This document shows positions 42,382 to 51,448 of a DNA stretch of 64,000 nt, in pieces. The notes below the pieces were generated by a model that was given only the letters and a program-made list of their open reading frames with translations, made no database searches and had not been told where the DNA came from. Every line of letters starts with the position of its first letter. The stretch's first letter is position 1. Both the position numbers and the translations under genes were made by a program. The DNA comes from Alphaproteobacteria bacterium (lineage in GTDB: Bacteria > Pseudomonadota > Alphaproteobacteria > Caulobacterales > Parvularculaceae): positions 1 to 64,000 of the forward strand of contig JAUIMC010000017.1 in assembly GCA_030433215.1 (NCBI GenBank). The letters run 5' to 3'.

Positions 42382-42867
42382 ATGGGACAGTCCCTCCGTA
42401 CTTCAGCGACGCAGCGTCACCGCCCGCGCAAGCAGCGCCGTCAGGGGCCGCGCTATCTCGCCGCCTTCCTCGTCCTGTCGCTCGCCTGCGTCTCCACAGG
42501 GGCCGCCCAGCACATCCTGACGCCGCCGGAGACCGTGCACGAGGGCGTCGTCACCAGGGTGGTGGACGGCGACACGCTCTATATCAGCGGGCTCGACACC
42601 CGCATCCGCCTGTGGGGCCTCGACGCGCCGGAGCGCGGCCGCAAAGGCGGCCACCGCGCCACGCGGATGCTGCGGGAGATCGCCCATGGGCGTCACCTGA
42701 CCTGCCGGGAAGTCGGCGTCGACCGTTATGACCGGGTCGTCGGCCAGTGCTTCCTGCCCGATGGCGGCGACGTTACGGCGCTGATGATCGAAAGCGGCGC
42801 CGCGCAGGAATATGTCCGCTATTCAGGCGGACATTATTCGAAACCGGCGATGGCGAGGGGCGGCTAA
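42382..42867 (+). CDS. Secreted staphylococcal-nuclease-like protein, short C-terminus
   Basis: The 161-residue protein has a basic N-terminal stretch, a signal peptide core (YLAAFLVLSLACVSTGAAQ) and a thermonuclease (SNase) domain with VTRVVDGDTLYISG, the catalytic IRLWGLDAPERG and DRYDRVVGQCF. The expected catalytic Asp, Arg, Glu and second Arg are all visible. The usual C-terminal helix that ends in an AxAxGxW-type motif is missing: the protein stops at SKPAMARGG. It could be a genuine short form or a slightly truncated copy. It would act on nucleic acid in the periplasm or outside. Confidence 0.85.
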   Translation: MGQSLRTSATQRHRPRKQRRQGPRYLAAFLVLSLACVSTGAAQHILTPPETVHEGVVTRVVDGDTLYISGLDTRIRLWGLDAPERGRKGGHRATRMLREIAHGRHLTCREVGVDRYDRVVGQCFLPDGGDVTALMIESGAAQEYVRYSGGHYSKPAMARGG

Positions 42868-42878
42868 GGGGCCCGCTT

Positions 42879-44111
42879 TCAGGCGGCGCGCTTCAGCTTC
42901 AGGGCTGTCCAAACATCATCGAGCGCCTTGATCAGCGCATCCATGTGATCATCCGTATGCAGCGGCGTCGGCGTAAAGCGCAGACGCTCTGTGCCTTTCG
43001 GCACCGTCGGATAGTTGATCGGCTGGACGTAGATGTTGTGTTCTTCGAGGAGATAGTCGGAGACGCGTTTGCACTGCACCGGATCGCCGACTTTCACCGG
43101 CACGATGTGGCTCACCGATTCCATCACCGGCAGGCCTTCGTCGGCGAGGAGCTTCTTCAGGCGCGCCGCACGCTCCTGATGCTGCTCGCGCAAATGATTA
43201 GATTCTTTCAGCGTCTCGACGCTGGCGAGCGCGCCGGCGACCAGGACCGGCGACAGCGCCGTCGTGAAAATGAAGCCTGACGCATAGGAGCGGATGGCGT
43301 CGACAATATCGGCATTCGCGGCGATATAGCCGCCCATGACGCCGATCGCCTTGCCGAGCGTGCCTTCGATGATGTCGATCCGGTGCGCGACGCTGTCGCG
43401 TTCGGAAACGCCGCCGCCGCGCCGGCCGTAAAGGCCTACCGCGTGCACTTCATCGAGATAGGTGAAGGCGTTGTACTTTTCCGCGAGGTCGCAGATCTCT
43501 TTCATGGGGGCGATGTCGCCGTCCATGGAATAGACGGATTCAAAAGCGATCACCTTCGGGCGCTCGGGCGGCAGTTCCGCGAGCAGCTCTTCAAGATGTT
43601 CGAGATCGTTATGGCGCCAGATGCGCTTGATCGACCGGCCGCCGCGAATGCCCTCGATCATCGAAGCGTGGTTGAGCTCGTCGGAGAGGATCACGCAATC
43701 GGGCAGGATGCGCGAAATCGTCGACAGCGTCGCCTCGTTCGAGACATAGCCCGAGGTGAACAAAAGCGCGGCTTCCTTGCCGTGAAGATCGGCGAGCGCG
43801 GCTTCGAGCTGCATGTGATAATGGGTGGTGCCCGCAATGTTGCGCGTGCCGCCGGCGCCGGCGCCCACCTTCTCGAGGGCCTCTTCCATGGCGGCGATGA
43901 CGGCCGGGTGCTGGCCCATGCCGAGATAGTCGTTGGAGCACCATACGGTGATCTCGCGCGGCTCTTGCTCGGCCTCGTTATGACCGCCGTAATAGAGCGC
44001 CGTCGGGAACGCGCCGCGCTTGCGTTTCAGATCAGCGAACACGCGGTAGCGGCCCTCTGCGCGGACCGCATCCACGGCCTGCCGGAATGCTTCGTTATAA
44101 TCGACCATCAC
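42879..44111 (-). CDS. hemA: 5-Aminolevulinate synthase HemA
   Basis: This PLP enzyme condenses glycine and succinyl-CoA to 5-aminolevulinate, the C4 entry to heme found in alphaproteobacteria. The 410-residue protein has [39 protein letters not shown] and the PLP-lysine stretch [20 protein letters not shown], all diagnostic of ALAS. It stands alone on the minus strand. hemB (45124) and hemN (31291) are in the same window, linking heme supply to the cbb3 oxidase. Confidence 0.97.
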   Translation of the reverse strand: MMVDYNEAFRQAVDAVRAEGRYRVFADLKRKRGAFPTALYYGGHNEAEQEPREITVWCSNDYLGMGQHPAVIAAMEEALEKVGAGAGGTRNIAGTTHYHMQLEAALADLHGKEAALLFTSGYVSNEATLSTISRILPDCVILSDELNHASMIEGIRGGRSIKRIWRHNDLEHLEELLAELPPERPKVIAFESVYSMDGDIAPMKEICDLAEKYNAFTYLDEVHAVGLYGRRGGGVSERDSVAHRIDIIEGTLGKAIGVMGGYIAANADIVDAIRSYASGFIFTTALSPVLVAGALASVETLKESNHLREQHQERAARLKKLLADEGLPVMESVSHIVPVKVGDPVQCKRVSDYLLEEHNIYVQPINYPTVPKGTERLRFTPTPLHTDDHMDALIKALDDVWTALKLKRAA

Positions 44112-44374
44112 ACCCGCCGGGATTGGCGCCCCCGCTCATCTTCAATCAGACACATAATCGAGTACCGCCCCTCAAGGCCAGAGCAAAGCCCCGGTCATGG
44201 ACTGGACCGAACGCCGCATGGCCGGACCTTCGCACAGATGCGCAAACCCGCCCAAGTCCTTTCAAGATCAGACGTTTTCACCCGCAATACAATGCGTCAC
44301 AGGGGCTTTTTGCATCGATAATAACGATCCGGCGTATCGCCGGAGACCCTGCCGCCGCCGGCGCATGCAAGGGG
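44112..44374. other. Intergenic region between hemA and the ldtR terminator
   Basis: No supported gene. The stretch should hold the hemA promoter. I found no FNR-type palindrome, operator or riboswitch in it. Confidence 0.5.
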
Positions 44375-44411
44375 CGAAAAAGAAAACGCGCTTCCCGGAA
44401 GAAGCGCGTTT
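44375..44411 (-). terminator. Rho-independent terminator after ldtR
   Basis: On the minus strand an 11-bp perfect stem (AAACGCGCTTC, 44401-44411, against GAAGCGCGTTT, 44384-44394) has a 6-nt loop and is followed by TTTTCTTTTTC-like sequence. It is 38 nt past the ldtR stop. Confidence 0.85.
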
Positions 44412-44448
44412 GCCCGCACCAACTGAGAATAATTCTCAATTACGAAGC

Positions 44449-44976
44449 TTACAGACGGTAGCGCACCTGATCGGCCCAGAAACGCTCGAGGCGCTGGAGG
44501 GTCTTGTTGGTGTCGTCGATGAGCTGGGTGTTGACGCCGCCCACCTGCTCCACCGAGGTGAGCTGACGCTCGAAGAGCTGGGTGATGGCGTCGCGGATTT
44601 CGAGGCCCATATCGGTCAGCGACACGCGCTTGGAGCGCCGGTCCGTATTGGACCGCTCGTCCTTGATATAGCCTTTTTCGACGAGCTGCTTGAGATTGTA
44701 GGAGACGTTGGAGCCGAGATAATGGCCGCGCGAGCGCAATTCGCCCGGGGTCAGCTCCGCATCGCCGATATTGTAGAGCAGCAGCGCCTGGACGGAGTTG
44801 ATATCCGTCTGGCCAAGCCGCTCCAGCTCGTCCTTGATCACGTCGAGGAGCTGCCTGTGAAGCCGCTCCACCAGATGCAAAAGCTGGAGATAGCCGGTTT
44901 CCAGCGTCTCCGGGTCTCCGTCGACCTTGTTCGCGCTTTCGCCAATCACTTCTCGCATTGCCCCGTTGACCGTCAT
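44449..44976 (-). CDS. ldtR: LdtR-type MarR family winged-helix regulator
   Basis: The 175-residue protein is a winged-helix regulator of the LdtR type described in Rhizobiales, where it controls L,D-transpeptidase and stress genes. Visible features are LHLVERLHRQLLDVIKDELE, the helix-turn-helix stretch TDINSVQALLLYNIGDAELT with SNVSYNLKQLVEKGYI, and the wing RSNTDRRSKRVSLTDMG. The C-terminal dimer helix ends RFWADQVRYRL. It has its own terminator and is divergent from hemB. The target here is unknown. Confidence 0.85.
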   Translation of the reverse strand: MTVNGAMREVIGESANKVDGDPETLETGYLQLLHLVERLHRQLLDVIKDELERLGQTDINSVQALLLYNIGDAELTPGELRSRGHYLGSNVSYNLKQLVEKGYIKDERSNTDRRSKRVSLTDMGLEIRDAITQLFERQLTSVEQVGGVNTQLIDDTNKTLQRLERFWADQVRYRL

Positions 44977-45123
44977 TATCCGCTCTCACTCAAACAAACC
45001 ATTGGGTCCGGTATACGGAAGAGGTCTAAAAGCGCCGTTAAGCCGGAATCTTCAATTTGCAATCAAATTCTATTGAGGACAGTAATAGGCCCCTGATATG
45101 CCTAGCCAAAATCATAACGGATT

Positions 45124-46125
45124 ATGAACAAAAGCATTTTCGCCCGTTTTCCGGCCCTCAGGCTGCGCCGCTCCCGGCGGGCGGAGTGGTCGCGCCGGCT
45201 GCACGCCGAGGCGCGGCTTTCGCCGGATGATTTTCTGTGGGCGATCATCCTTAAAGACGGGAAAAATATCCGCGAACCCGTGGCCTCGATGCCGGGGGTC
45301 CATCGCCTCTCTCCCGACGAAGCGGTCAGCGCCGCCCTCGAGGCCCGCGAGCTCGGCATTCCGGCGCTCGCCCTCTTCCCCTATACGGACGCCGCGGCGA
45401 GGACGCCCGGCGGCGAGGAAGCGGTCAATCCGGACAACCTCATGTGCCGGGCGGCGCGGGCCATCAAGGCTGAAGTCCCCGAGATCGGCCTGATGGCCGA
45501 CGTCGCCCTCGATCCGTATACGGACCATGGCCATGACGGGCTGATGCGCGACGGCGAGATCCTCAATGACGAAACGGTCGAAATTCTGGTGCAGCAGTCG
45601 GTGGTCCAGGCCCGCGCCGGCTTCGACATCATCGCGCCGTCGGACATGATGGACGGGCGCGTCGGCGCCATCCGCGCCGGGCTCGACGAGGCCGGCTATT
45701 CCCATGTGATGATCATGGCCTATGCGGCGAAATACGCCTCGGCTTTCTATGGCCCCTATCGCGACGCCATCGGCTCGTCGGGCGTCCTCAAGGGCGACAA
45801 GCGCACCTATCAGATGGACCCGGCGAACACCGACGAAGCCTTGCGCGAAGTCGCCCTCGATCTCGCCGAAGGCGCCGACAGCGTCATGGTCAAGCCCGGC
45901 ATGCCCTATCTCGACATTGTCTGGCGCGTGAAAGAGCAGTTCGCCGCGCCGACCTTCGTCTTCCAGGTCTCCGGCGAATATGCGCAGATCAAGGCCGCAA
46001 GCGAAAAGGGCTGGATCGACGGCGAGCGGGCAATGATGGAGTCCTTGCTCGCCTTCAAACGCGCCGGCGCCGACGGGATCATCACTTACTTTGCGGCGGA
46101 GGCGGCGCGGAGGCTAAACGCGTAA
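45124..46125 (+). CDS. hemB: Porphobilinogen synthase HemB
   Basis: HemB condenses two 5-aminolevulinates to porphobilinogen. The 333-residue protein has MADVALDPYTDHGHDGLM, the metal loop with aspartates instead of the zinc cysteines, which places it among Mg2+-type enzymes. The two active-site lysines lie in IMAYAAKYASAFYGPYRDA and VMVKPGMPYLDIVW. The N-terminal arm (RLRRSRRAEWSRRLHAEARL) is typical of proteobacterial HemB. It is the second heme gene in the region after hemA. Confidence 0.96.
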   Translation: MNKSIFARFPALRLRRSRRAEWSRRLHAEARLSPDDFLWAIILKDGKNIREPVASMPGVHRLSPDEAVSAALEARELGIPALALFPYTDAAARTPGGEEAVNPDNLMCRAARAIKAEVPEIGLMADVALDPYTDHGHDGLMRDGEILNDETVEILVQQSVVQARAGFDIIAPSDMMDGRVGAIRAGLDEAGYSHVMIMAYAAKYASAFYGPYRDAIGSSGVLKGDKRTYQMDPANTDEALREVALDLAEGADSVMVKPGMPYLDIVWRVKEQFAAPTFVFQVSGEYAQIKAASEKGWIDGERAMMESLLAFKRAGADGIITYFAAEAARRLNA

Positions 46126-46132
46126 CGATTTT

Positions 46133-46489
46133 ATGCGCGATAATTTGTTCAGAATTTTCTACGATGGCAAATGGATCGGGTCGTCTGACCTCGAAAGAGG
46201 CGACCCACCTATGGGTGTTGCCCATGGGCGATTTTTCCCTGAGCCCTGCTATTTCGAAGTGCAGCATATTTTTCAGAAACTCTGGGAAGGCATTCAAGAC
46301 CATCTGCAGGTAACGACCTTGCAGCCTTCAGGAGAAGTTCTCAAATCATCGGCGACAAGGATTGATGATCATCCAGAACTTGGCAACTCCGATATTGAAG
46401 TGTGTGTCATGGGGATCGATGCGGAACAATACAGTAGACTTTTTCCCGGCCATTGGGATGCCTACAACAACAGCTTTAAAAGCGAATAA
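46133..46489 (+). CDS. Orphan 118-residue protein of unusual base composition
   Basis: This small gene follows hemB by 7 nt. I do not recognise its function. The protein is soluble with no signal peptide and starts LFRIFYDGKWIGSSDLERGD, then PPMGVAHGRFFPE; a beta-strand-rich fold is likely. By eye its DNA is near half G+C, with codons such as ttt, aga and aaa that the neighbours avoid, suggesting recent transfer. It has no obvious partner gene. The weak ribosome binding site (AACGATTTT before the ATG) leaves its expression uncertain. Confidence 0.6.
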   Translation: MRDNLFRIFYDGKWIGSSDLERGDPPMGVAHGRFFPEPCYFEVQHIFQKLWEGIQDHLQVTTLQPSGEVLKSSATRIDDHPELGNSDIEVCVMGIDAEQYSRLFPGHWDAYNNSFKSE

Positions 46490-47188
46490 CTAAATCCCCC
46501 CATACCCGCCTTTCGGCCTTAGGGGCCTGCGCAAAAATCCGTAGACGGGCAAAAACGCAAGGGCCACGAGGGTCTTGATCGCGAAGTCGCCGATCATCCA
46601 GTTGAACCAGGGCACGCGCGAGCCCGAAAACACCCCCGGGAAATAGAGGAAGGCGTAAACCCCGTAGGCGAAAAGCGCGGCGTAGATGGGCGAACGCCAC
46701 CACCGCCCGCCGCCCCGCGAAATGTCGTAAACGCTCGCCGCCATATATTGCGCGGCCATGGCGCTCGCCGTGAAAAAGATCGTGAAGCGAACGCCCGGCA
46801 GATCGCCGGCCTCGAGCGACGGCGCGAGGATCGACAGCTCCGCAAAGACCGCTGCGGCCGCGACGCCCCAGGAAGCGGTGACCGCGCGCGAGGCTTCGTC
46901 GCCGCCATACTTCCTCGCAAAGAGAATGACGAGCAGCGGCGCGAGCCCCATCAGGAAGCCGCCGACCGTGAGCCAGTTGGACGGCCGCGAGCGCACCGCG
47001 TCCCCGGCGAGCCAGTCGAAGGCGTGCAGCGGCATGTCGACGGTGAGGATCGCGGCGAGCAGCAGCGGCGTCAGAACGCCCGCCAGCGCCATCATGCGCA
47101 TCAGCGAGCCGGCGAAATCGCCCGACTGGCGCGCCAGGCGCTCCATCGCCGTTTCGCGGGGGTTATGCTTTTCGACCGCGCCGTCCAT
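46490..47188 (-). CDS. Multi-pass membrane protein, VUT/YhhQ-like candidate
   Basis: The 232-residue protein has about six hydrophobic helices (residues about 27-50, 70-92, 102-122, 131-150, 165-185 and 200-222). The pattern AQYMAASVYDISRGGGRWWR followed by a long helix and MIGDFAIKTLVALAFLPVYG resembles queuosine-precursor transporters of the VUT/YhhQ family, which have similar conserved stretches, but key residues were not checked against an alignment. It is convergent with the small gene at 46133 (ends adjacent). Confidence 0.65.
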   Translation of the reverse strand: MDGAVEKHNPRETAMERLARQSGDFAGSLMRMMALAGVLTPLLLAAILTVDMPLHAFDWLAGDAVRSRPSNWLTVGGFLMGLAPLLVILFARKYGGDEASRAVTASWGVAAAAVFAELSILAPSLEAGDLPGVRFTIFFTASAMAAQYMAASVYDISRGGGRWWRSPIYAALFAYGVYAFLYFPGVFSGSRVPWFNWMIGDFAIKTLVALAFLPVYGFLRRPLRPKGGYGGI

Positions 47189-47330
47189 TCGCCTGTTCCG
47201 GCTTTCCTTCTCTCCGGCGCAACCTAGCCGGAATCGCCGCCGCGCCTAGGCCCCGCCCTTTCCTTTCATAGCGCGCAACGCAGCGCGCCGGAAACTAAAG
47301 CCTTGGTCAGGCATGAATGTGTCAGGCATG

Positions 47331-47355
47331 AAAAAGGGCGGCCGAAGCCGCCCTT
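47331..47355 (-). terminator. Rho-independent terminator after rpmB
   Basis: On the minus strand the stem AAGGGCGGC (47347-47355) pairs with GCCGCCCTT (47334-47342) around a TTCG loop and runs into a T-run, 27 nt past the rpmB stop. Confidence 0.88.
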
Positions 47356-47381
47356 CAAAATACCGGATTGTGGAAAAAGCC

Positions 47382-47660
47382 CTAGGAGGCTTTCGCCAGC
47401 TTCTTTTTGAGCTTCAGCGCATTGGGCGCCAATTGCGCGTCGTCGGCTTTCGACAGGAAGATGTCGAGGCCGCCCACATGGTCCACCGTGCGCAGGGTCG
47501 AAGCGGCGATGCGGAACTTGAAGCCCTGGCCGAGCTTGTCCGAGTGCAGCGTCACATTGCACAGATTAGGCAGGAAGCGCCGCTTGGTCTTGTTGTTCGC
47601 GTGGGAGACATTGTTCCCAACTGTGGGGCCAACGCCCGTCAAATCACACCGCCGCGCCAT
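47382..47660 (-). CDS. rpmB: 50S ribosomal protein L28
   Basis: L28 is a ribosomal large-subunit protein. The 92-residue product begins [20 protein letters not shown], followed by [17 protein letters not shown] and later [18 protein letters not shown], the standard bacterial L28 order. It is monocistronic, with its own terminator. The 206-nt gap to the divergent helicase gene should hold its strong promoter. Confidence 0.98.
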   Translation of the reverse strand: MARRCDLTGVGPTVGNNVSHANNKTKRRFLPNLCNVTLHSDKLGQGFKFRIAASTLRTVDHVGGLDIFLSKADDAQLAPNALKLKKKLAKAS

Positions 47661-47866
47661 GGGTCAAACCTTGCATTTCAGGGGCCCCGCGCCATATCTG
47701 GCGGCGTCCGCCCGTTTTTCCGGAAACCTTGAAAATGAGCCGCGGTCCATAACCGAGGCCCGGCGGGGCGTCAAGCGCTTTGCCGCCCCATTTGAGGCCC
47801 AGAATTGAGCCATTCCCGCCGACTCCCCTATAAATAGTCCCGTAATCGCCAAAAGCCCAGTTTCCC

Positions 47867-50800
47867 GTGCCCTTTCCCGCCTCTTCCGACAGACTTGCGC
47901 CGCCAGACGGCTCGCGGCTGTGCGCGGTGCTGGGCCCCACCAATACGGGCAAGACCCATTACGCCCTGGAGCGGATGCTGGCCCACAAATCGGGGATGAT
48001 CGGCCTGCCGCTGCGGCTCCTCGCCCGGGAGATCTATGACCGGATCGTCGCGGCCCGGGGGCCCCAGGAAGTCGCTCTCGTCACCGGCGAGGAGAAAATC
48101 ATCCCCCCGAGCGCCCGCTACTGGGTGGCGACGGTGGAGGCCATGCCGCTGGAGCGCCCGGTGGAATTCATGGCCATCGACGAAATCCAGCTCGCCGCCG
48201 ACCCGGAACGGGGCCGGATCTTCACCTCGCGCCTGCTCCATGCCCGGGGCCGGTCGGAAACCCTGCTCCTCGGCTCGCATATCATGCGCCCGATCCTCAA
48301 TCAGCTCTTCACCGGGATCGAATTTGTCTCGCGCGAGCGGCTTTCGCGGCTCACCTATGCCGGCCCGAAAAAAGTCACGCGCCTGCCCCGCCGCTCGGCC
48401 ATCGTCGCCTTTTCCGCGGACACGGTTTACGCCACCGCCGAGCTGATCCGCCGCCAGCGCGGCGGCGCGGCGGTGGTGCTCGGCGCGCTCTCCCCGCGCA
48501 CAAGAAACGCGCAGGCCGAGCTCTATCAGTCCGGCGAAGTCGACTTTCTTATTGCAACCGACGCCATCGGCATGGGTCTCAACATGGATATCGACCATGT
48601 GGCTTTCGCCGCGAGCCGCAAATTCGACGGGCGCCGGCCGCGCAATCTCACCCCGTCCGAACTTGCGCAGATCGCCGGACGCGCGGGCCGCCATGTGCGC
48701 GACGGCACGTTCGGCGTCACCGCCGATTGCCGCGATTTCGACGAAGATCTCGTCATGGCGATCGAGGATCACCAGTTCGATCCGGTGAAAGCCCTGATGT
48801 GGCGGTCGGAGCAGATCGATTTTTCATCGCTGCCCGCCCTCGTGCGCTCGCTCGACCGTCCGCCGCCGCGCGATATCTTCATGCGCTCGCGCCGCGAAGC
48901 CGACGAAGACGCGCTCACGCGTCTCGCCGCGCGCGAGGAAATTCGTGATCTCGCCAAGGGCGGCGCAGCGCTTGGCACATTATGGGACATCTGCCAGGTC
49001 CCGGATTTCCGCAAAGTCGGCGGCGACCAGCATGCGCGGCTTTTGGGCGACATCTATGAAATTTTGATGCGCGACGGACGCCTCTCCGACGACTGGCTTG
49101 CGCCCCGCATGGAGCGGCTGGACCGTACGGACGGCGACATTGACGCGCTTTCCGCACGCATCGCCCATATCAGGACATGGACCTATCTTTCGCATCGCGG
49201 CGCATGGATAGACCGCGCCCCTTATTGGCAAGAGCGCGCCCGCGCGATAGAAGACAAACTCTCGGATGCGCTGCACGAGAAGCTGACGCAACGATTTGTT
49301 GACCGGCGCACGACAACCTTGCTGAAGCGGCTGAAAGACGACGAACCGCTTCTGGCGGGCGTCACCGACGACGGAGAAGTGATTGTGGAAGGCCAATTCA
49401 TCGGCCGGCTTTTAGGGTTCGAATTCATCGTCGACCCGCGCGCGTCCGGCGCCGAAGCGAAAAGCTTGCGGGCCGCGGGCGAAAAAGCGCTGAAACCCGT
49501 TCTCGCCGCGCGCGCCGCCGCGCTCGCCAACGCCGATGCGGGCGAGCTGCGTCTCGACGAGGATGGAACCGTATGGTGGCGTTCGGCGCCGGTGGGGCGT
49601 CTTGAAAAAGGCCCGGCGCCTTTGCGCCCCTCGCTCGCCATTCTCGGTCTTGCCGATGTGACGCCGAATTTGCGCGGCCGCGTCGAAGACCGTCTGAAAG
49701 ATTTCGTCGCCGCGAAAATCGAAGGCCTGCTCGGTCCGCTGGTCGCGCTGCAGAACGCGGCGAACTCGGAAAGCGATGAAGGCCTGAAAGGGCTGACCAA
49801 GGGCGTCGCCTATCGCCTCGTTGAGAATTTCGGCGCCACCTCGCGCACGCAGTTCGGCGACGATTTAAAACAGATCGATCAGGAAGAACGCTCGAAGCTG
49901 AGAAAGATCGGCGTCCGGTTCGGCGAGTTCACGCTTTACATGCCCGCGATTTTAAAGCCGGCGCCGGCCTCGTTCCTGACCCTCCTGTGGGCGCTGTGGA
50001 CCGAGCGCAAGCTTACAGACGTGCCGCCCCCGGCGGCGGGCCGCGTTTCGGTGATGATGAGCGAAAATCTTCCGCATGCCTATTATTACGCCGGCGGCTA
50101 TCGCCCTTCCGGCGTGCGCGCCGTCCGCATCGACATGCTCGAAAGGCTGGCGGGCCTCATCCGCACCGCCCGCAATGAAGGCGGCCGCGACGGCTTTGAA
50201 GCCAATGCGCAGATGATGTCGCTGGTCGGGTGCTCCGGCGAGGATTTCGAGGCGATCCTCAGATCCCTCGGCTTCCGCAAGAATGTCGTCAAGCGCAAGG
50301 TCGAGCCCGCGAAACCGGAAGCGGAAGCAAAGCCCGCCGAGGATGCGGCGGCGCCCGGCGTTGAAACCGAAGCGACGTCTGCGGATGCGACCGCACCGCA
50401 GCCCCATGCAGGCGCCGAGACCGGCCTGCCTGACCCAGCGCCCGAGCCTGCGCCCGCAGCTGACGCGGCGCCGGAGGCGGCCCCCGCCGAAGCCGCGCCC
50501 GCTGAAACAGATGAGCGCCCTGCCGATGCCGCGCCAGTCGAGACCGTTATAGAAACGACGGCGGACGCCGCCGACGCGTCCGCCCCGCAACCCGCTCCTG
50601 CTGAGGCCGAAGCTTCCGCGCCCGCCGCATCGGCGCCGGAAGAAACCTCCGAAGAAATAGAAGTGACACTGTGGCGGCCCGCGCCGCGCCGGCCGAAACC
50701 GCAGCCCAATGCGAAACCCCGCCAGAAACGCGAAGGCGACCGCAACGCCAAAGCGGGCGAGGCGCGCGAAGGCGGCGGGCGGCCCGACCAACGCAAAGGC

Positions 50801-51004
50801 GGCAAGCCCGGCAAACCCAGACGCGACGGCCCGCGCCGCGACAAGGGCCGCAACAACAAGGGCGCGGTCTATTCCGCCGGGCCCCGGCGCGAGAAAAAAG
50901 CCGATCCGGATTCGCCCTTCGCGGTGCTCGCCGGCCTCAAGGCCGAGCTTTCCGGCGAAGAGAAAAAAGACGACAAGGCGAAACAGCACGAGAAGGCTGA
51001 ATGA
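47867..51004 (+). CDS. SUV3-like superfamily 2 RNA helicase with long disordered tail
   Basis: The protein resembles the mitochondrial RNA helicase SUV3 and its alphaproteobacterial relatives. The 1045-residue product has Walker A VLGPTNTGKTHYALERML, the DExH-type box FMAIDEIQLAADPERG, motif III-like LLGSHIMRP, ATDAIGMGLNMDIDHVAF and QIAGRAGRH within the first 290 residues, then helical domains. From about residue 815 the tail is Ala/Pro/Glu-rich, and from about 940 it is basic (Arg/Lys/Gly-rich). Such tails often bind RNA or partners. The start is GTG-type (GTGCCC at 47867). It overlaps the S4 gene by 4 nt, arguing for a shared RNA function. Confidence 0.9.
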   Translation: MPFPASSDRLAPPDGSRLCAVLGPTNTGKTHYALERMLAHKSGMIGLPLRLLAREIYDRIVAARGPQEVALVTGEEKIIPPSARYWVATVEAMPLERPVEFMAIDEIQLAADPERGRIFTSRLLHARGRSETLLLGSHIMRPILNQLFTGIEFVSRERLSRLTYAGPKKVTRLPRRSAIVAFSADTVYATAELIRRQRGGAAVVLGALSPRTRNAQAELYQSGEVDFLIATDAIGMGLNMDIDHVAFAASRKFDGRRPRNLTPSELAQIAGRAGRHVRDGTFGVTADCRDFDEDLVMAIEDHQFDPVKALMWRSEQIDFSSLPALVRSLDRPPPRDIFMRSRREADEDALTRLAAREEIRDLAKGGAALGTLWDICQVPDFRKVGGDQHARLLGDIYEILMRDGRLSDDWLAPRMERLDRTDGDIDALSARIAHIRTWTYLSHRGAWIDRAPYWQERARAIEDKLSDALHEKLTQRFVDRRTTTLLKRLKDDEPLLAGVTDDGEVIVEGQFIGRLLGFEFIVDPRASGAEAKSLRAAGEKALKPVLAARAAALANADAGELRLDEDGTVWWRSAPVGRLEKGPAPLRPSLAILGLADVTPNLRGRVEDRLKDFVAAKIEGLLGPLVALQNAANSESDEGLKGLTKGVAYRLVENFGATSRTQFGDDLKQIDQEERSKLRKIGVRFGEFTLYMPAILKPAPASFLTLLWALWTERKLTDVPPPAAGRVSVMMSENLPHAYYYAGGYRPSGVRAVRIDMLERLAGLIRTARNEGGRDGFEANAQMMSLVGCSGEDFEAILRSLGFRKNVVKRKVEPAKPEAEAKPAEDAAAPGVETEATSADATAPQPHAGAETGLPDPAPEPAPAADAAPEAAPAEAAPAETDERPADAAPVETVIETTADAADASAPQPAPAEAEASAPAASAPEETSEEIEVTLWRPAPRRPKPQPNAKPRQKREGDRNAKAGEAREGGGRPDQRKGGKPGKPRRDGPRRDKGRNNKGAVYSAGPRREKKADPDSPFAVLAGLKAELSGEEKKDDKAKQHEKAE

Positions 51005-51438
51005 CGGCTGCCGCCGCCGCCAGCGATCCGTCCCGCTCCGACAACGGCCAAGGACAGGAGAGCCAGCGACTGGATAAATGGCTGTGGCAGGCGCGGTTTT
51101 TCAAAACCCGCACCCTCGCCGCAAAATTCGTCAGCGACGGCAATGTGCGCGTCACCCGCGGCGAGACCACCACGCGCCTCGACAAGCCGAGCGCCGCCAT
51201 TCGCCCCGGCGACGTGATCGTCTTTACACGGAGCGAACGCCTCAGGATCATTAATATTCTCGCCTGCGGCGCCCGGCGCGGCCCGGCGAGCGAAGCCCAG
51301 GGCCTTTACGAAGACCGTTCCCCGCCGCCGCCCCCGAAAGAGGAAAAGCGCGCCGCGCCTTTCGCCCGCGAAAAAGGCATGGGCCGGCCCACAAAGAAAG
51401 ACCGGCGCGCGCTCGCGGCGCTCCGGTCGGACGATTGA
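51001..51438 (+). CDS. S4-domain RNA-binding protein, Hsp15-like
   Basis: The 145-residue protein has an S4 RNA-binding domain at about residues 20-75: QRLDKWLWQARFFKTRTLAA, FVSDGNVRVTRGET and RPGDVIVF. The rest is a basic C-terminal tail (RPTKKDRRALAALRS). It resembles the Hsp15/HslR group, which handles stalled 50S subunits. The ATG overlaps the helicase stop (ATGA at 51001-51004). Confidence 0.9.
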   Translation: MTAAAAASDPSRSDNGQGQESQRLDKWLWQARFFKTRTLAAKFVSDGNVRVTRGETTTRLDKPSAAIRPGDVIVFTRSERLRIINILACGARRGPASEAQGLYEDRSPPPPPKEEKRAAPFAREKGMGRPTKKDRRALAALRSDD

Positions 51439-51448
51439 AGGATTGACG

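Noticed and set aside
47306-47332. 12-bp direct repeat GTCAGGCATGAA twice beside the rpmB terminator
   Set aside because: It is a short local duplication with no sign of an insertion, attachment site or target duplication.
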